Assembly: GCA_019279435.1 (NCBI GenBank)
Contig: JAAALK010000082.1
Coordinates: forward strand, 25,019,034-25,083,033
Source: Zizania palustris
Lineage: Eukaryota; Streptophyta; Magnoliopsida; Poales; Poaceae
Reading direction: 5' to 3'
Length of the DNA stretch: 64,000 nt
The notes beneath the pieces were generated by a model that was not told the origin of the DNA, did not search any database, and saw only the letters and a program-made list of their open reading frames with translations. Numbering within the stretch: the stretch's first letter is position 1; each line of letters starts with the position of its first letter. The position numbers and the translations under genes were made by a program. This document shows positions 51,365 through 62,621 of the stretch, piece by piece.

Positions 51365-53660
51365 TGAGAAACCAAGGGTTGGTTTCGGAGTTTGTGATGA
51401 GTGATTGACAGATTTTATCCTCTGATTCGAAGGGGTCCCTCCGAAGGGGTTCAGAGGTTGTTTCACCGAAGGGTTCGATGGGCTCTGTTTGCTGCAGCTG
51501 TTGCAGTGAAGTGTGTCTATCGGAGGGGTCTGACAGTACACGATGACTTGGGTCGTACCGAAGGTCTCGGTACTTTGCGTGGTACACCAGAGTGTGTACC
51601 GGATGTTGTTTACCCAGAGAGGTCTCCGGGGTACTGGATACACTTGGCTGTTTGTTTGTGGTGCGTAGGTGACTTCGGAGGCGACGAACGGTTCGTAGCA
51701 AGTGAACATGCATCAAGCGGGAGGCTTGATGCCAGGGGAGCAGGGAGCTCCGTCACGAAGGCTGCGAAGGGGTCGAGGTCGGACCTCGGGTCGAGGTGCG
51801 CCAGGAGAAGGAAGTAAGTGCAGAGTGTGGCTCCGGGTGAAGGTACTTCGAGATGAAGTCGTCGGAGGTGAGGCACTTCGAAGGGTACTCCGAATGGAGT
51901 GACTTCGGAGTATGGTGGACCAAGTCGTCAGCAATGAGGCAAGGCGTTCGAAGTGTGATCTGGAGGGAGGTACTCGAAGGTATACCCGATGATGGTCTCA
52001 GAAATCGAGGTGCATCGAAGGCATGGTCCGGGTGAGGATCGTCGAGGAGTGTGCTCGGGGAGAGACACTGCGACAAAGTGCTCATGGAATGCTTCATGCA
52101 GAGGCATTGGACGAAGGAGGGACTTCGAAGGGTGGTACTCTGAAGGTGGGGCTTCAGAGTGAGGCTGGCTCCGGAGTGAAGCTGACTTCGGAGTGAGGCT
52201 GGCTCCGGAGTGAAGCTGACTTCGGAGTGAGGCTGGCTTCGGAGTGAAGCTGACTTCGGAGTGAGGCTGGCTCCGGAGTGAGGCTGACTTCAGAGTAAGG
52301 CTGGCTCTGGAGTAAAGCTGACTTTGGAGTGAGGCTGGCTTCGTAGTGAGGCTGGCTCCGGAGTGAGGCTGACTTGTGGTACTTCAGCCATGCATGGCTT
52401 CGGTACACGGACTGATGGAGTTCGAGCTGGGAGAAGCTGCGAAGTCGTGGTGGTCCACTCCGAAGGTGTTGGTGCGAAGGCCCAAGGGCTTTGACGGCTT
52501 CGGCTCAAAACCGTCTCTGTATCGAAGGCTGACTTCGGTGAAGCGAAGGCCGTCAGGCTCAAGGCTTCTCACCGAAGCTACCACACCCCTCGCGTGCGAA
52601 AGGGGGCTTCAGAAGGGTCCAAAACTGCAAAGGCTAACCGCATCTGCTCTGCAAAAGCTGGTGCTGTCCCCTCCGCGAAGCTGACAAAAGAAGCTTCCAA
52701 ATAAAGTAGACTACCAGCTGTAGCCCCCTATTCTGATGAGACAAAACCGGTGTAAACCCTAGGGGTAAAGTAGTTTATTCACAGGGCTGAATAGTGCCTA
52801 TAAATAGTGGAGGCTAGCTAGGTCACATTAACACTTTGAGCAGCCATTGTAGAACTCCTGTGCTAGCCGCCACACTCTCTGTATTCATCCTATGAGTTCA
52901 TTTTGTGTTCCCTGTTCATGCAATGAAGTTTTGATTATGTTTTTGTTTTACTGCTTGAACTTGTAATGTGTGTTGCACTGCATGCTTTGATTTCTCTGTG
53001 CACCATCTTCTTGTGAGTTTTCTGGAGAGGTGTGTGAGAAGTCTGTCTGGGTGAAGTGTGTTTTTCAGTGTCTGTTCGCTCTGTGTAAACTGGAGGCTAG
53101 ACCTCTCTGATTACTAGTGAAGCACTGTTTGAAGCCCGTTTTCTTCCCTTGTCGAAGTCCTCGGTGAAGTGTGTTCAGTGTGCGTTTAGACCTCCGAAGT
53201 GCGAAGCCTAGTACCAGTTGCTAGCGCTGAGTATTTGGTCGAATTCCTCAGAGGGAAGTCTGCTCTTGCAAAGGGTGAAGTGCGAAGCCTGCTCGAAGGC
53301 ACCTAGTGTGCTGAGCCTACACTAACTTAGCAGAGCTGATCGAAGTCCTTAGAGAGAAGTCCACTCTTGCGAAGGGTGAAGTGCGAAGCCTTCTCGAAGG
53401 CACCCTGTGTGCGGAGCCTGCACTGACTTAGCTGAGCTGAATTTTCGGGGTTGTCGGTGGAGCGAAGTCTTCTTGGATTCGAACTTTTTCTCCTTGCGAA
53501 GCCTGATTTCGGAGCTGTGAAATACCTCCGAACCAGAACTTCGAAAGGTGTGTTCAAAGCCTGTTCTGTAGAAGACAGAAGTAAAACAGAAGGCTATTTT
53601 TAGTCTGAAATTTTAAAAGCTCTCATTCACCCCCCTCTGGTCGCCGTTTTCGGTCCAACA
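51365..53660 (+). repeat. 5' LTR of Copia-2
   Basis: TGAGAAACCAAGGG to CGGTCCAACA. TATA box CCTATAAATAG at 52797-52807. It holds a 17-bp tandem array (52151-52376) and, downstream of the TATA box, a direct duplication of about 100 bp (53239-53338 and 53339-53440) rich in GAAGTGCGAAGCC. Compared with the 3' LTR it has about six more 17-bp units and an extra segment of about 57 bp near 52025-52080. Together these explain the 160-bp length difference. Confidence 0.95.
52151..52376. repeat. 17-bp tandem array in the Copia-2 5' LTR
   Basis: About 13 units of GA(G/A)GCTG(G/A)CTTCGGAGT, often alternating as 34-bp dimers (GGCTGGCTCCGGAGT then AGCTGACTTCGGAGT). It lies in U3, about 0.4-0.65 kb upstream of the TATA box. 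The 3' LTR has about seven units at 61208-61335. Open frames on either strand here are repeat artefacts. Confidence 0.9.
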
Positions 53661-53662
53661 AT

Positions 53663-53674
53663 TGGTATCAGAGC
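53663..53674 (+). other. Primer-binding site of Copia-2 (initiator Met tRNA type)
   Basis: TGGTATCAGAGC, two bases after the 5' LTR, identical to Copia-1. Confidence 0.94.
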
Positions 53675-53724
53675 AGGTTAAGATCACCAGTTGACCTTAA
53701 CCGGTTTTGTGATCTATTGGCGAC

Positions 53725-56182
53725 ATGGAAAGAGTTAGTAAAATACCTCTGTTCGATGGGACGAATTTTGCATACTGGAAGGTGCGCATGGAGGCTTACT
53801 TGCTGAGAAGGAAATGCAATTTGGGAGATTGTGGACTCACAATACTCCATCCGTGAAACTCGCACCTCTCAAACAGAGAAGGATCAGTATAATGCCAACT
53901 CCAAGGCTAGAAATATATTGTTCATTGGTTTGAGTCGGAGTTAGTTTGATAGGGTGCAGCACCTTAGGGCAGCTAGGGAGATTTGGACTACACTCACTAT
54001 TTTTCATGAGGGCTCTACACAGATTAAGGCCAGGCGCCAAAGCACATATAATCAACAGTATCAGCTGTTTGTGCAGTCACCTGGTGAATCTATAGATGCC
54101 ATGTTTTCTCGCTTCGATGCAATAGTGAGTACCTTGCGGTCCAACGGGACGCTTGCTTACAATGATCATGATAGGGCTATCAAGCTTCTTTATGCTCTTG
54201 ATCGTAGCATATGGGAAGTGAAGATATCTAGCATTAAGGAGTCCGCAGGTTATGACACATTGACCTGTGATGAGCTCTTCAGCAAGCTGAAGTCCACAGA
54301 GTTTGCCAAGGCATCTCTTGCAGTGCATAGGAACTCTTTGCCACAGCCAATGGCACTAGTTTCTAGCACTAGCCGTGGCACCACTGCAGAACAAAGCACA
54401 TATGGCACTTGCGTTCTTGCAGATGGTTTTGCTTTGTCCTCCCTGGCCTTCGTCACTAAGGAGCAGGTGGATACTCTGGATGATGATGAGCTTGCTCTCA
54501 TTGCCAGAAGGTTCACCCGTTTTCACCATGAGAGACGGTATCAGAGGAGAAGTGGTTTTAGTGGTTGTTTTGAGTGTAGCGACACTTCTCACATCAAGGC
54601 CAATTGCCCTAAACTCAAGAAGAGAGATGAGAGTGAGCGCCCCAAATACCACAAGAAGGAGAGGAAACCCTTTGTGAAGGGCAAGCGCAGCAAGGTGGCT
54701 AAGAGAGTAGCCAAAGCCGCTTCCAGAGCGTTTGTTGCTTCTCTCAGCGACATCGACACTTCCTCAACTGAGGAGTCAAGCTCTGAGGAGGAGTCTCCAA
54801 GGAAGAAGGAGAAGAAGGACAAGAAGGGACTAGATTTGACCGGCCTTTGCTTCATGGCCGACAGCGATCACAGCGGCGATGAGCTTGACTCATCTAAGGT
54901 AGCTCTATCCTATGACCAGCTTGCAATTAAATTAGATGAACTGAATGAAGTAGTTCTTGGTCAGGATAGATTACTTGTGCAAGCCGCTAGAGATAGAAAA
55001 GACCTTAGACTTAGGCTAGAATATGTTTCTACTGATTTTGCCATGGTTAAGTCTAGGGTTAATGATGCTGAATGTGAATCTTGCACTGTTGTCATGAGTG
55101 AGCTTGCTCAGTTGCGTTCTGTGCATGCTCAAACTCTTTCCGAGCTTGAGACTACACAGAAGCAGTTTTTGATGGTTGATTCTAGTTCTCATGATATAAA
55201 TGAATGCATGAACTGTTCTTTATTACGTGACAGCATTGATTTACGTGATAAGCATGTTCATGATTTAGAGGCTAGATTGGAGAGGGCCGATAGTTCTAAG
55301 GATGTGCAACCTGTGTGTGACACTTGCATAACCCTTAAGGACCAGCTAGGCACTATTAGAGAGTGAGCTGAGAACCTCATGACTGAAAATGAATACCTTC
55401 TTTCTGTGGTTAACAAATGCACTGAGGGAAAGGGTAGGATGGATTTGCTCTTGGCCAAGACCAAGATGTGTGCTGATAGGGCAGAGTTAGCTCTAGGATT
55501 GGGTTTTTAGAGGACTCCCTCAGATAGTGAGAACAAAACTATTTTTACCTCACCCACTACCTTAGAGAAAGAAAGAGCCATGTTAGACACTCCATAACCC
55601 AAAAAGCCTACCCGAACTCCAAAGAAAACAACTCCTCCTACCAAGAAAATTCCTCCGAAGAAAACCACTCAGCAGAAGCCCAAGGAGTCAGTGAGAGTTG
55701 CTCCTATGACCCATGAGAGTGTCCCTAGGAGAGTTTTTCATTGTTCCTACTGTCAGCAGGTGGATCATCTGGTTGGGTTCTGTTTTCATCGCATCAAGGA
55801 TGAGCGACGCTCTCAGGCGATGAGTTTCTAGGACATGCATTACCCATCTCAGGGTATGCATGAGTCTGAGTTTTACTCACGTCCTATTTTTGAGACTCCT
55901 CGTATTTCTCGGAGAGGTTTTGCTCCTCGAGGTGTTCACCATGTTCCATTTGGTGGTAGACCCCGGGCGAGTAGTTTTGTACCTCATCAGAGTAGGATAC
56001 CTCGTCATGCTTTTGGATCACTGCATGTAGGTAGACCTCGCACTTTGCATCATTCTAATTATCCTGTGCGTAGACAGTCTACTTTTACTGTGCCTACTAC
56101 TCGTATCACTCAGTGTTGGATGCCTCGTCATGTATTCACTCACCCCAGCACTGAGCGATCGAGATTTTCTTATCATGTTTAG
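53725..56182 (+). pseudogene. Copia-2 gag with frameshift and stops
   Basis: ATG at 53725 (MERVSKIPLFDGTNFAYWK). A frameshift near 53810 moves reading to the frame that stays mostly open to 56182. A TAG lies near 53942; further stops lie near 55364, 55508, 55595 and 55829. The long open part 53954-55366 shows the copia Gag domain, the CCHC knuckle CFECSDTSHIKANC, Ser/Glu/Lys-rich sequence and three CxxC modules in a helical region (AECESC, NECMNC, PVCDTC). A second knuckle (CSYCQQVDHLVGFC near 55745) and an Arg/His/Pro-rich tail follow. The TAG at 56180-56182 is in frame with pol and may be the natural gag terminator, read through at low rate. That last point is inference. Confidence 0.88.
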
Positions 56183-59100
56183 GCGCCAGACCGAGGCTTG
56201 GAGGGCACGTGGATCATGGACTCCGGTTGTTCATGCCATATGACCGGAGATGCAACATGGTTCTCTAGCATCACAACAACTAAGCAAAAGGAACATATCA
56301 CCTTTGGCAACAATCGAAGGAGTAGAGTGAAAGGTAAAGGTGTGGTAAGAATCAACTCGAATTTCACTCTCAAAGATGTTGCATTGGTTGATAACTTGGG
56401 ATACAGTTTGCTTTCTGTATCTCAATTGCTTGATGAGGGCTTTGAAGTGCGATTCCATCGCGATACTTCACAAGTACTCAATTCTGATGGTGTTGTGGTT
56501 TGTAAGATCTTTAGAGTTGGGAGAGTTTTTGGAGCTGATTTTTCTGAGTCATCTGGTTCTTCTCAATGTCTTGTTGCAAATTCTACTTCTGAGCTTTGGA
56601 AGTGGCATAGGAGACTAGGGCATATGAGCTTTGAGTTGCTCGCTCGCCTGAGTGCCCTAGGTCTGATCCGAGGATTGCCCAAGCTCAAGTTTGAGAAGAA
56701 TTTAGCTTGCACTCCATGTCAACATGGAAAAATGATTGCCGCTTCGCACTCGCCATTCACCACAGTGATGACTGAACAACCCGGAGAACTTCTCCACATG
56801 GACACTGTAGGTCCTTCTTGGGTTAGTTCTTTAGGCGACAAGTGGTATGTATTAGTCATTGTCGACGATTTCTCTCGCTACTTTGGGTCTTCTTTCTTGC
56901 CAGCAAGGATGAATTGTTCTCACACTTTCGGAGCTTGGCTTTGAGACTTTTTGCTGAACTCCCTGGTGCATTGAAATACATTCGAAGTGATAATGGCACT
57001 GAGTTCAAGAATAGTCTTTTTGTTGACTTTTGCATGGAGCATGGCATAGAACATCAATTCTCTGCTCCACGGGTTCCTCAACAGAACGGTGTTGTTGAGA
57101 GAAAGAACCGAACTTTGGTTGAGATGGCTAGGACGATGCTTGATGAGCACATGACTCCTAGAAAATTCTGGGCTGAGGCCATGAATACTGCATGTTACAT
57201 CTCAAACCGAATCTTCTTGCGCTCAATTTTGAACATGACATCTTATGAGCTACGTTTTGGGAGACAACCTAAGGTTACTCATCTTCGAGTTTTTGGATGT
57301 CGTTGCTTTATCCTAAAATGTGGTAATTTGGACAAATTTGAGTCGCGTTCTTCTGACGGGATCTTTTTGGGTTACACTACACATGGTCATTCTTATCGTG
57401 TTTATAATTTGGAGAATAACACTGTCATCGAGTCATGTGATGTGACTTTTGATGAATCAACCCCCTCTGTTAGTTCTACTCTTGAACAGGCAAATGAACA
57501 CGACATGGAATAGATTATCTTTGAAGAAGAAGATCCCGGAGATTTCGAGGATGAACCCCTACTACCCTCGACATCAACCCCCGAAGCCGACCCCGATTCG
57601 ACCACTTAGGCACAAGGTCCCGAAGCAACTACCTCGACATCGGTCATCTTGGACCACTCGAACGCACGAGTTGAGGGGGAGACTGCATCCCGCCACGAGA
57701 CTCCACACCATGTTCAAAGGATGCATCCTCCCGAGTAGATCATTGGTGAGCTTGATCAAAGGGTAACACGTTCTCATGCTCATTTCATTGATTCCACTTT
57801 TGTTGCTTCTTTCGAGCCCTTAGATGTTAGTCATGCACTTTCTGATTCTGGTTGGATCAATGCCATGCATGAAGAACTTGAAATTTTTGAGAGAAACCAA
57901 GTCTGGACTTTAGTTGATCCTCCACCAAATGTTCATTTCATTGGAACAAAATAGATTTTCAAAAACAAACAAAAGGAGGATGGGAGAATAGTTAGAAACA
58001 AGGCTAGACTTGTAGCTCAAGGTTATTCTCAATTAGAAGGGATTGATTTTACTGAAACTTTTGCACCTGTTGCTCGTCTTGAGGCCATTAGGATTTTACT
58101 TGCATTTGTGACATCTCGGGGATTCAAACTCTATCAAATGGATGCCAAAAGTGCTTTTCTTAATGGCTTCATAGGCGAAGATGTTTATGTAAAACAACCC
58201 CCTGGTTTTGAAAACCCCAAATACCCACATAAAGTTCTTAAACTTCATAAGGCTCTTTATGGACTCAGGTAGGCCCCTCGGGCTTGGTATGATAGACTTA
58301 AGTCTTTTCTGCTTGAGCGGGGATATTTGATGGGATATGTTGATAAAACCCTGTTCACTCTCAAGCATGGCAAAGATTTCCTCCTAGTTCAGATTTATGT
58401 GGATGATATCATCTTTGGTGGCTCTTCTCATGTTTTGGTTGCCGAGTTTGCAGATGCCATGAGCAGGGAGTTCAAGATGTCCATGATGGGCGAACTCACT
58501 TTTTTCCTTGGTTTGCAAATCAAGCAAAGCAAACAAGGTACTTTCGTCCACCAGACGAAGTACACCAAGGACCTGCTCAAGAAATTCGACATGGCTGATG
58601 CGAAGCCACTCGCCACTCCAATGGCTACATCTGTAGCATTGGATCCTGATGAAGATGGAGAAGCCGTAGATCAGAAGGAGTTCCGAAGCATGATCGGCTC
58701 CATCCTCTTCTTGACTGCTACGAGGCCGGACATACACTTTGCAGTGTGTCTGTGCGCTCGTTTTTAGGATTCACCACGAGCTTCGCACAGCCAAGCGGTA
58801 AAGCGCATTCTCAGGTATCTCAAACATACCTTAGAATTCGGCATTTGGTATTCTGCATCTTCATCTTTGTGTCTTTGAGGTTATTCCGATGCGGACTTTG
58901 CTGGATGTAGGATTGATAGGAAAAGTACCTCTGGTACTTGTCATTTTCTGGGTACTTCACTGGTTTGCTGGTCTTCTCGCAAACAGTCTAGTGTTGCACA
59001 ATCAACGGCTGAGGCCGAATATGTTGCTGCAGCTAGTTGTTGCTCTCAGATTTTATGGATGGTTTCCACTTTGCGGGATTTTGGGTTAGATTATAAGAGT

Positions 59101-59349
59101 GTTCCACTTTTTTGTGATAACACTAGTGCTATTTGTATTGCAAACAACCCGGTTCAGCATTCCAAAACCAAACACATTGATGTGCGATATCATTTTCTCA
59201 GAGATCATAATGAGAAGGGTGATATTGAGCTTCAATATGTTGATACCCAACACCAGCTAGCCGATATTTTCACAAAACCCCTCGATGCTTCTCGTTTTGC
59301 CTACTTGCGTGGGGAACTTGGTGTTTGTCACCCTTACGGCATTTTGTGA
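56183..59349 (+). pseudogene. Copia-2 pol with frameshift and nonsense codons
   Basis: Protease DSGCSCHMTGD near 56219 keeps DSG. Next: GAG-pre-integrase (LWKWHRRLGHMSFELL; CTPCQHGK), integrase (HMDTVGPS; SDNGTEFKN; VVERKNRTL), RT (FAPVARLEAIRILLAF; IYVDDIIFGG near 58395), RNase H (GYSDADFAGCRIDRKSTSG near 58878) and the C-terminal KTKHIDVRYHF block. A one-base loss near 56880 shifts frame. In-frame stops include a TAG near 57511, a TAG for Trp near 57952, TAG for Gln near 58270 and at 58765-58767, and TGA near 58877. It ends with TGA at 59347-59349. Non-functional, but complete in domain content. Confidence 0.9.
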
Positions 59350-60480
59350 GGGGGAGCATATTTTGATTGTCTTGCATATGCTCATTGTGAGTGAAATTGC
59401 ATTTACATCTTTTGCACTTATATGCCTGATTTTAATTCATGAAATCATGTCAACTCGACTCTATTTAATATGTCTGAAACATTATGTGCATGATTCTTCT
59501 TTCCAAAATCAAATCATGCTCACTACTTAGTCTTGAATCTAGCATGTTTAGGGAGGACTGCTTTAGCTATCTTTTATCTGCTTGATAGCAAGACTCCTTT
59601 TCTCTGGATGCTAAACATTGCAACTTGAAAAAGTGTTCTACATACTCATGGATATTCATCAAGTGCTAAACAATTTGTTCACTTAATCAAAATTCCAAAA
59701 ATCCATGATTTGCATGCTTCAAAGCAAAAAGATCCAGGTGGGTTTGTTTGTCACACTACTCTATTCTAGACTGCTTACCATTGCACATTGGTCTGAACTA
59801 GGATAGTGTAGTGTATGCCAAAATCACCGCCTTAAGCTTCTGATGGCTTTCATGCCTAGGCTTGGCTTGATTGGAAAGTATAAGGTAGACGAACAAATAA
59901 CCCCTGGCATTATGAAAAGAACAACAAATTAATTGATCATCAAGTTTGCTTTCAATGCTCCACTTGAACTAGACTTATCTGTCTAGAGTAGAAATTGACT
60001 AGCTTTGCGCAGTCCCTGCTTTTATTTGTCTAGTTACCTTGATTAAGTGGTGACGCTTTTATTTCAAAATGATACAATAACATGTTGTCATCATGTTTTT
60101 TAGGGAATGTTAAATTGAGCTGAGCACATGATTATTGGTATTAAAGATGGCATATTTTTGTTGTATATGTCCTTGCAATTCTACTCATTTCGAAGCTTTG
60201 CATATTTTAAATGCTCCTTGATGCTTGCATTGCCAAAGGGGGGGGGGAATTTTGAGTTCTCTACAGCAAGGGGATAAAATAACTCAGGGGGAGTTTTATC
60301 TTGCAAAGGAAAAGATTTACCGAAGGGACTTTTACTCTTTTAGAAAGGGGGAGGAAAATTCTTTTGTCAAGTGACATATTTTGGCTCGTCTCTGAGTTTT
60401 TATGGTCACTTGTGTGCTGAAATTTTTCAAATTTTCTTGAACTTGAATTTGGTTGTCAATGCACTCATCAAGGGGGAGAT
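59350..60480 (+). other. 3' non-coding region of Copia-2 with several polypurine tracts
   Basis: No gene is supported. 59350-60230 is AT-rich and resembles the Copia-1 3' region (1-1259) in places, for example GGATAGTGTAGTGTATGCCAAAATCACC near 59802 against its complement near 720-750. From 60236 there are purine runs: a run of about 11 G at 60238, then near 60268, 60283 and 60343, and finally AAGGGGGAGAT touching the 3' LTR at 60481. The last is the likely primer for plus-strand synthesis. Confidence 0.7.
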
Positions 60481-62616
60481 TGAGAAACCAAGGGTTTGTT
60501 TCGGAGTCTGTGATGAGTGATTGACAGATTTTATCCTCTGATTCAAAGGGGTCCCTCCGAAGGGGTTCAGAGGTTGTTTCACTGAAGGGTTCGGTGGGCT
60601 CTGTTTGCTGCAGCTGTTGCAGCGGAGTGTGTCTGTCGGAGGGGTACAATAGTACACGATGACTTGGGTCGTACTGAAGGTATCAGTACTTTGGGCGGTG
60701 CACCGGAGTGTGTGCTGGAGGTTGTTTATCCGGAGAGGTCTTCGGGGTACTGGATACACTTGGCTGTTTGTCTGTGGTGCGCAGGTGACTTCGGAGGCGA
60801 TAGATGGTTCATAGCAAATGAACCTGGGTCAAGCGGGAGGCTTGATGCCAGGGGAGCAGGGAGCTCCGTCACGAAGGCTGCGAAGGGGTCGAGGTCGGAC
60901 CTCAGGTCGACGTGCGCCAGGAGAAGGCAGTTAGTGCGGAGTGTGGCTCCGGGTGAAGGTACTCCGACATGAAGTCCTCGGAGGCGAGGCACTTCGAAGG
61001 GTACTCCGAATGGAGTGACTTCGGAGTATGGTGGACCAAGTCCTCAGCAATGAGGCAAGGCGTTCGAAGTGTGCTCCAGAGGGAGGCACTCGAAGGTATA
61101 CCCGACGAAGGTCTTAGAAGTCGAGGTGCAATGAAGTGCTCATGGAATGCTTCATGCGGAGGCCTTGGACGAAGGAGGGACTTCGAAGGGTGGTACTTCG
61201 AAGGTGGGGCCTCGGAGTGAGGCTGGCTCCGAAGTGAAGCTGACTTCAGAGTGAGGCTGGCTCCGGAGTGAAGCTGACTTCGGAGTGAGGCTGGCTCTGT
61301 AGTGAGGCTGGCTCCGGAGTGAGGCTGGCTTGTGGTACTTCGGCCATGCATGGCTTCGGTACACGGACTGACAGAGATCGAGATGGGAGAAGTTGCGAAG
61401 CCGTGGTGGTCCACTCCGAAGGTGTTGGTGCGAAGGCCCAAGGGCTTTGACGGCTTCGGCTCAAAACTGTCTCTGTATCGAAGGCTGACTTCGGTGAAGC
61501 GAAGGCCGTCGGGCTCAAGGCTTCTCACCAATGCTACCGCACCCCTCGCGTGCGAAGGGGGGCTTCAGAAGGGTCCAAAACTACAAAGGCTCACCGTGTC
61601 TGCTCTACAAAAGCTGGTGCTGTCCCCTCTGCGAAGCTGACAAAAGAAGCCTCCAAATAAAGTAGACTACCAGCTGTACCCCCTGTTCTGATGAGACAAA
61701 ACCGGTGTAAACCCTAGGGGTAAAGTAGTCTATTCACAGGGTTGAATGGTGCCTATAAATAGTGGAGGCTAGCTAGGTCACATTAACACTTTGAGCAGCC
61801 ATTGTAGAACTCCTGTGCTAGCCGCCACACTCTCTGTATTCATCCTGTGAGTTCATTTTGTGTTCCCTGTTCATGCAATGAAGTTTTGATTATGTTCTTC
61901 TTTTACTCCTTGAACTTGTACTATGTGTTGCACTGCATGCTTTGATTTCTCTGTGCACCATCTTCTTGTGAGTTTTCTAGAGAGGTGTGTGAGAAGTCTG
62001 CCTGAGTGAAGTGTGTTTTTCAATGTCTGTTCGCTTTGTGTAAACTGGAGGCTAGACCTCTCTGATTACTAGCGAAGCACTGTTCGAAGCCCGTTTGCTT
62101 CCCTTGTCGAAGTCCTCAGCGAAGTGTGTTCAGTGTGTGTTTAGACCTCCGAAGTGCGAAGCCTAGTACTAGTTGCTAACGCTGAGTATTTTGTTGAAGT
62201 CCTCAGAGGGAAGTCTGCTCTTGCGAAGGGTGAAGTGCGAAGCCTGCTCGAAGGCACCCATTGTGCTGAGCTTGCACTAACTTAGCAGAGCTGATCAAAG
62301 CCCTCAGAGAGAAGTCCGCTCTTGCGAAGGGTGAAGTGCGAAGCCTGCTCGAAGGCACCCTGTGTGCGGAGCCTGCACTGACTTAGCTGAGCTGAATTTT
62401 CGGGGTTGTCGGTGGAGCGAAGTCTTCTTAGTTTCGAACTTTTTCTCCTTGCGAAACCTGATTTCAGAGCTGTGAAATACCTCCGAACCAGAACTTCGAA
62501 GGGTGTGTTCGAAGCCTGTTCTGCAGAAGACAGAAGTAAAACAGAAGGCTATTTTTAGTCTGAAATTTTAAAAGCTCCCATTCACCCCCCCTCTGGTCGT
62601 CGTTTTCGGTCCAACA
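60481..62616 (+). repeat. 3' LTR of Copia-2
   Basis: 2136 bases, TGAGAAACC to CGGTCCAACA, followed by TSD CAAAT. TATA box CCTATAAATAG near 61752-61762. It keeps the roughly 100-bp duplication (about 62193-62392), but has fewer 17-bp units (61208-61335) and lacks the 57-bp segment seen in the 5' LTR. Confidence 0.95.
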
Positions 62617-62621
62617 CAAAT

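Larger units (their letters stand above)
51365..62616 (+). mobile_element. Copia-2, complete but mutated Sirevirus-like Ty1/copia element
   Basis: 11.25-kb plus-strand element: 5' LTR 51365-53660 (2296 bp), primer site 53663-53674, gag 53725-56182, pol 56183-59349, 1.1-kb 3' region with several purine tracts, 3' LTR 60481-62616 (2136 bp), TSD CAAAT. The large size, long Gag with two knuckles, initiator-Met primer site and multiple purine tracts fit the Sirevirus lineage, as for Copia-1. The LTRs differ far more than those of Tat-C or Tat-D. In the first 260 bases I see about 20 mismatches, so this insertion looks older. gag and pol carry many stops and at least two frameshifts. Confidence 0.95.

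Noticed and set aside
52154..52562. Repetitive Ser/Pro/Glu proteins on the minus strand of the Copia-2 LTRs
   Set aside because: They are translations of the 17-bp tandem array and recur in the other LTR; no sign of a gene.
53663..53674. tRNA gene fragment
   Set aside because: Only 12 bases complementary to a tRNA 3' end, at the exact primer-site position; no cloverleaf around it.
59350..60480. Envelope-like ORF after Copia-2 pol, as in some Sireviruses
   Set aside because: No frame over about 80 codons with a signal peptide or membrane segment; the region is AT-rich non-coding DNA with purine tracts.
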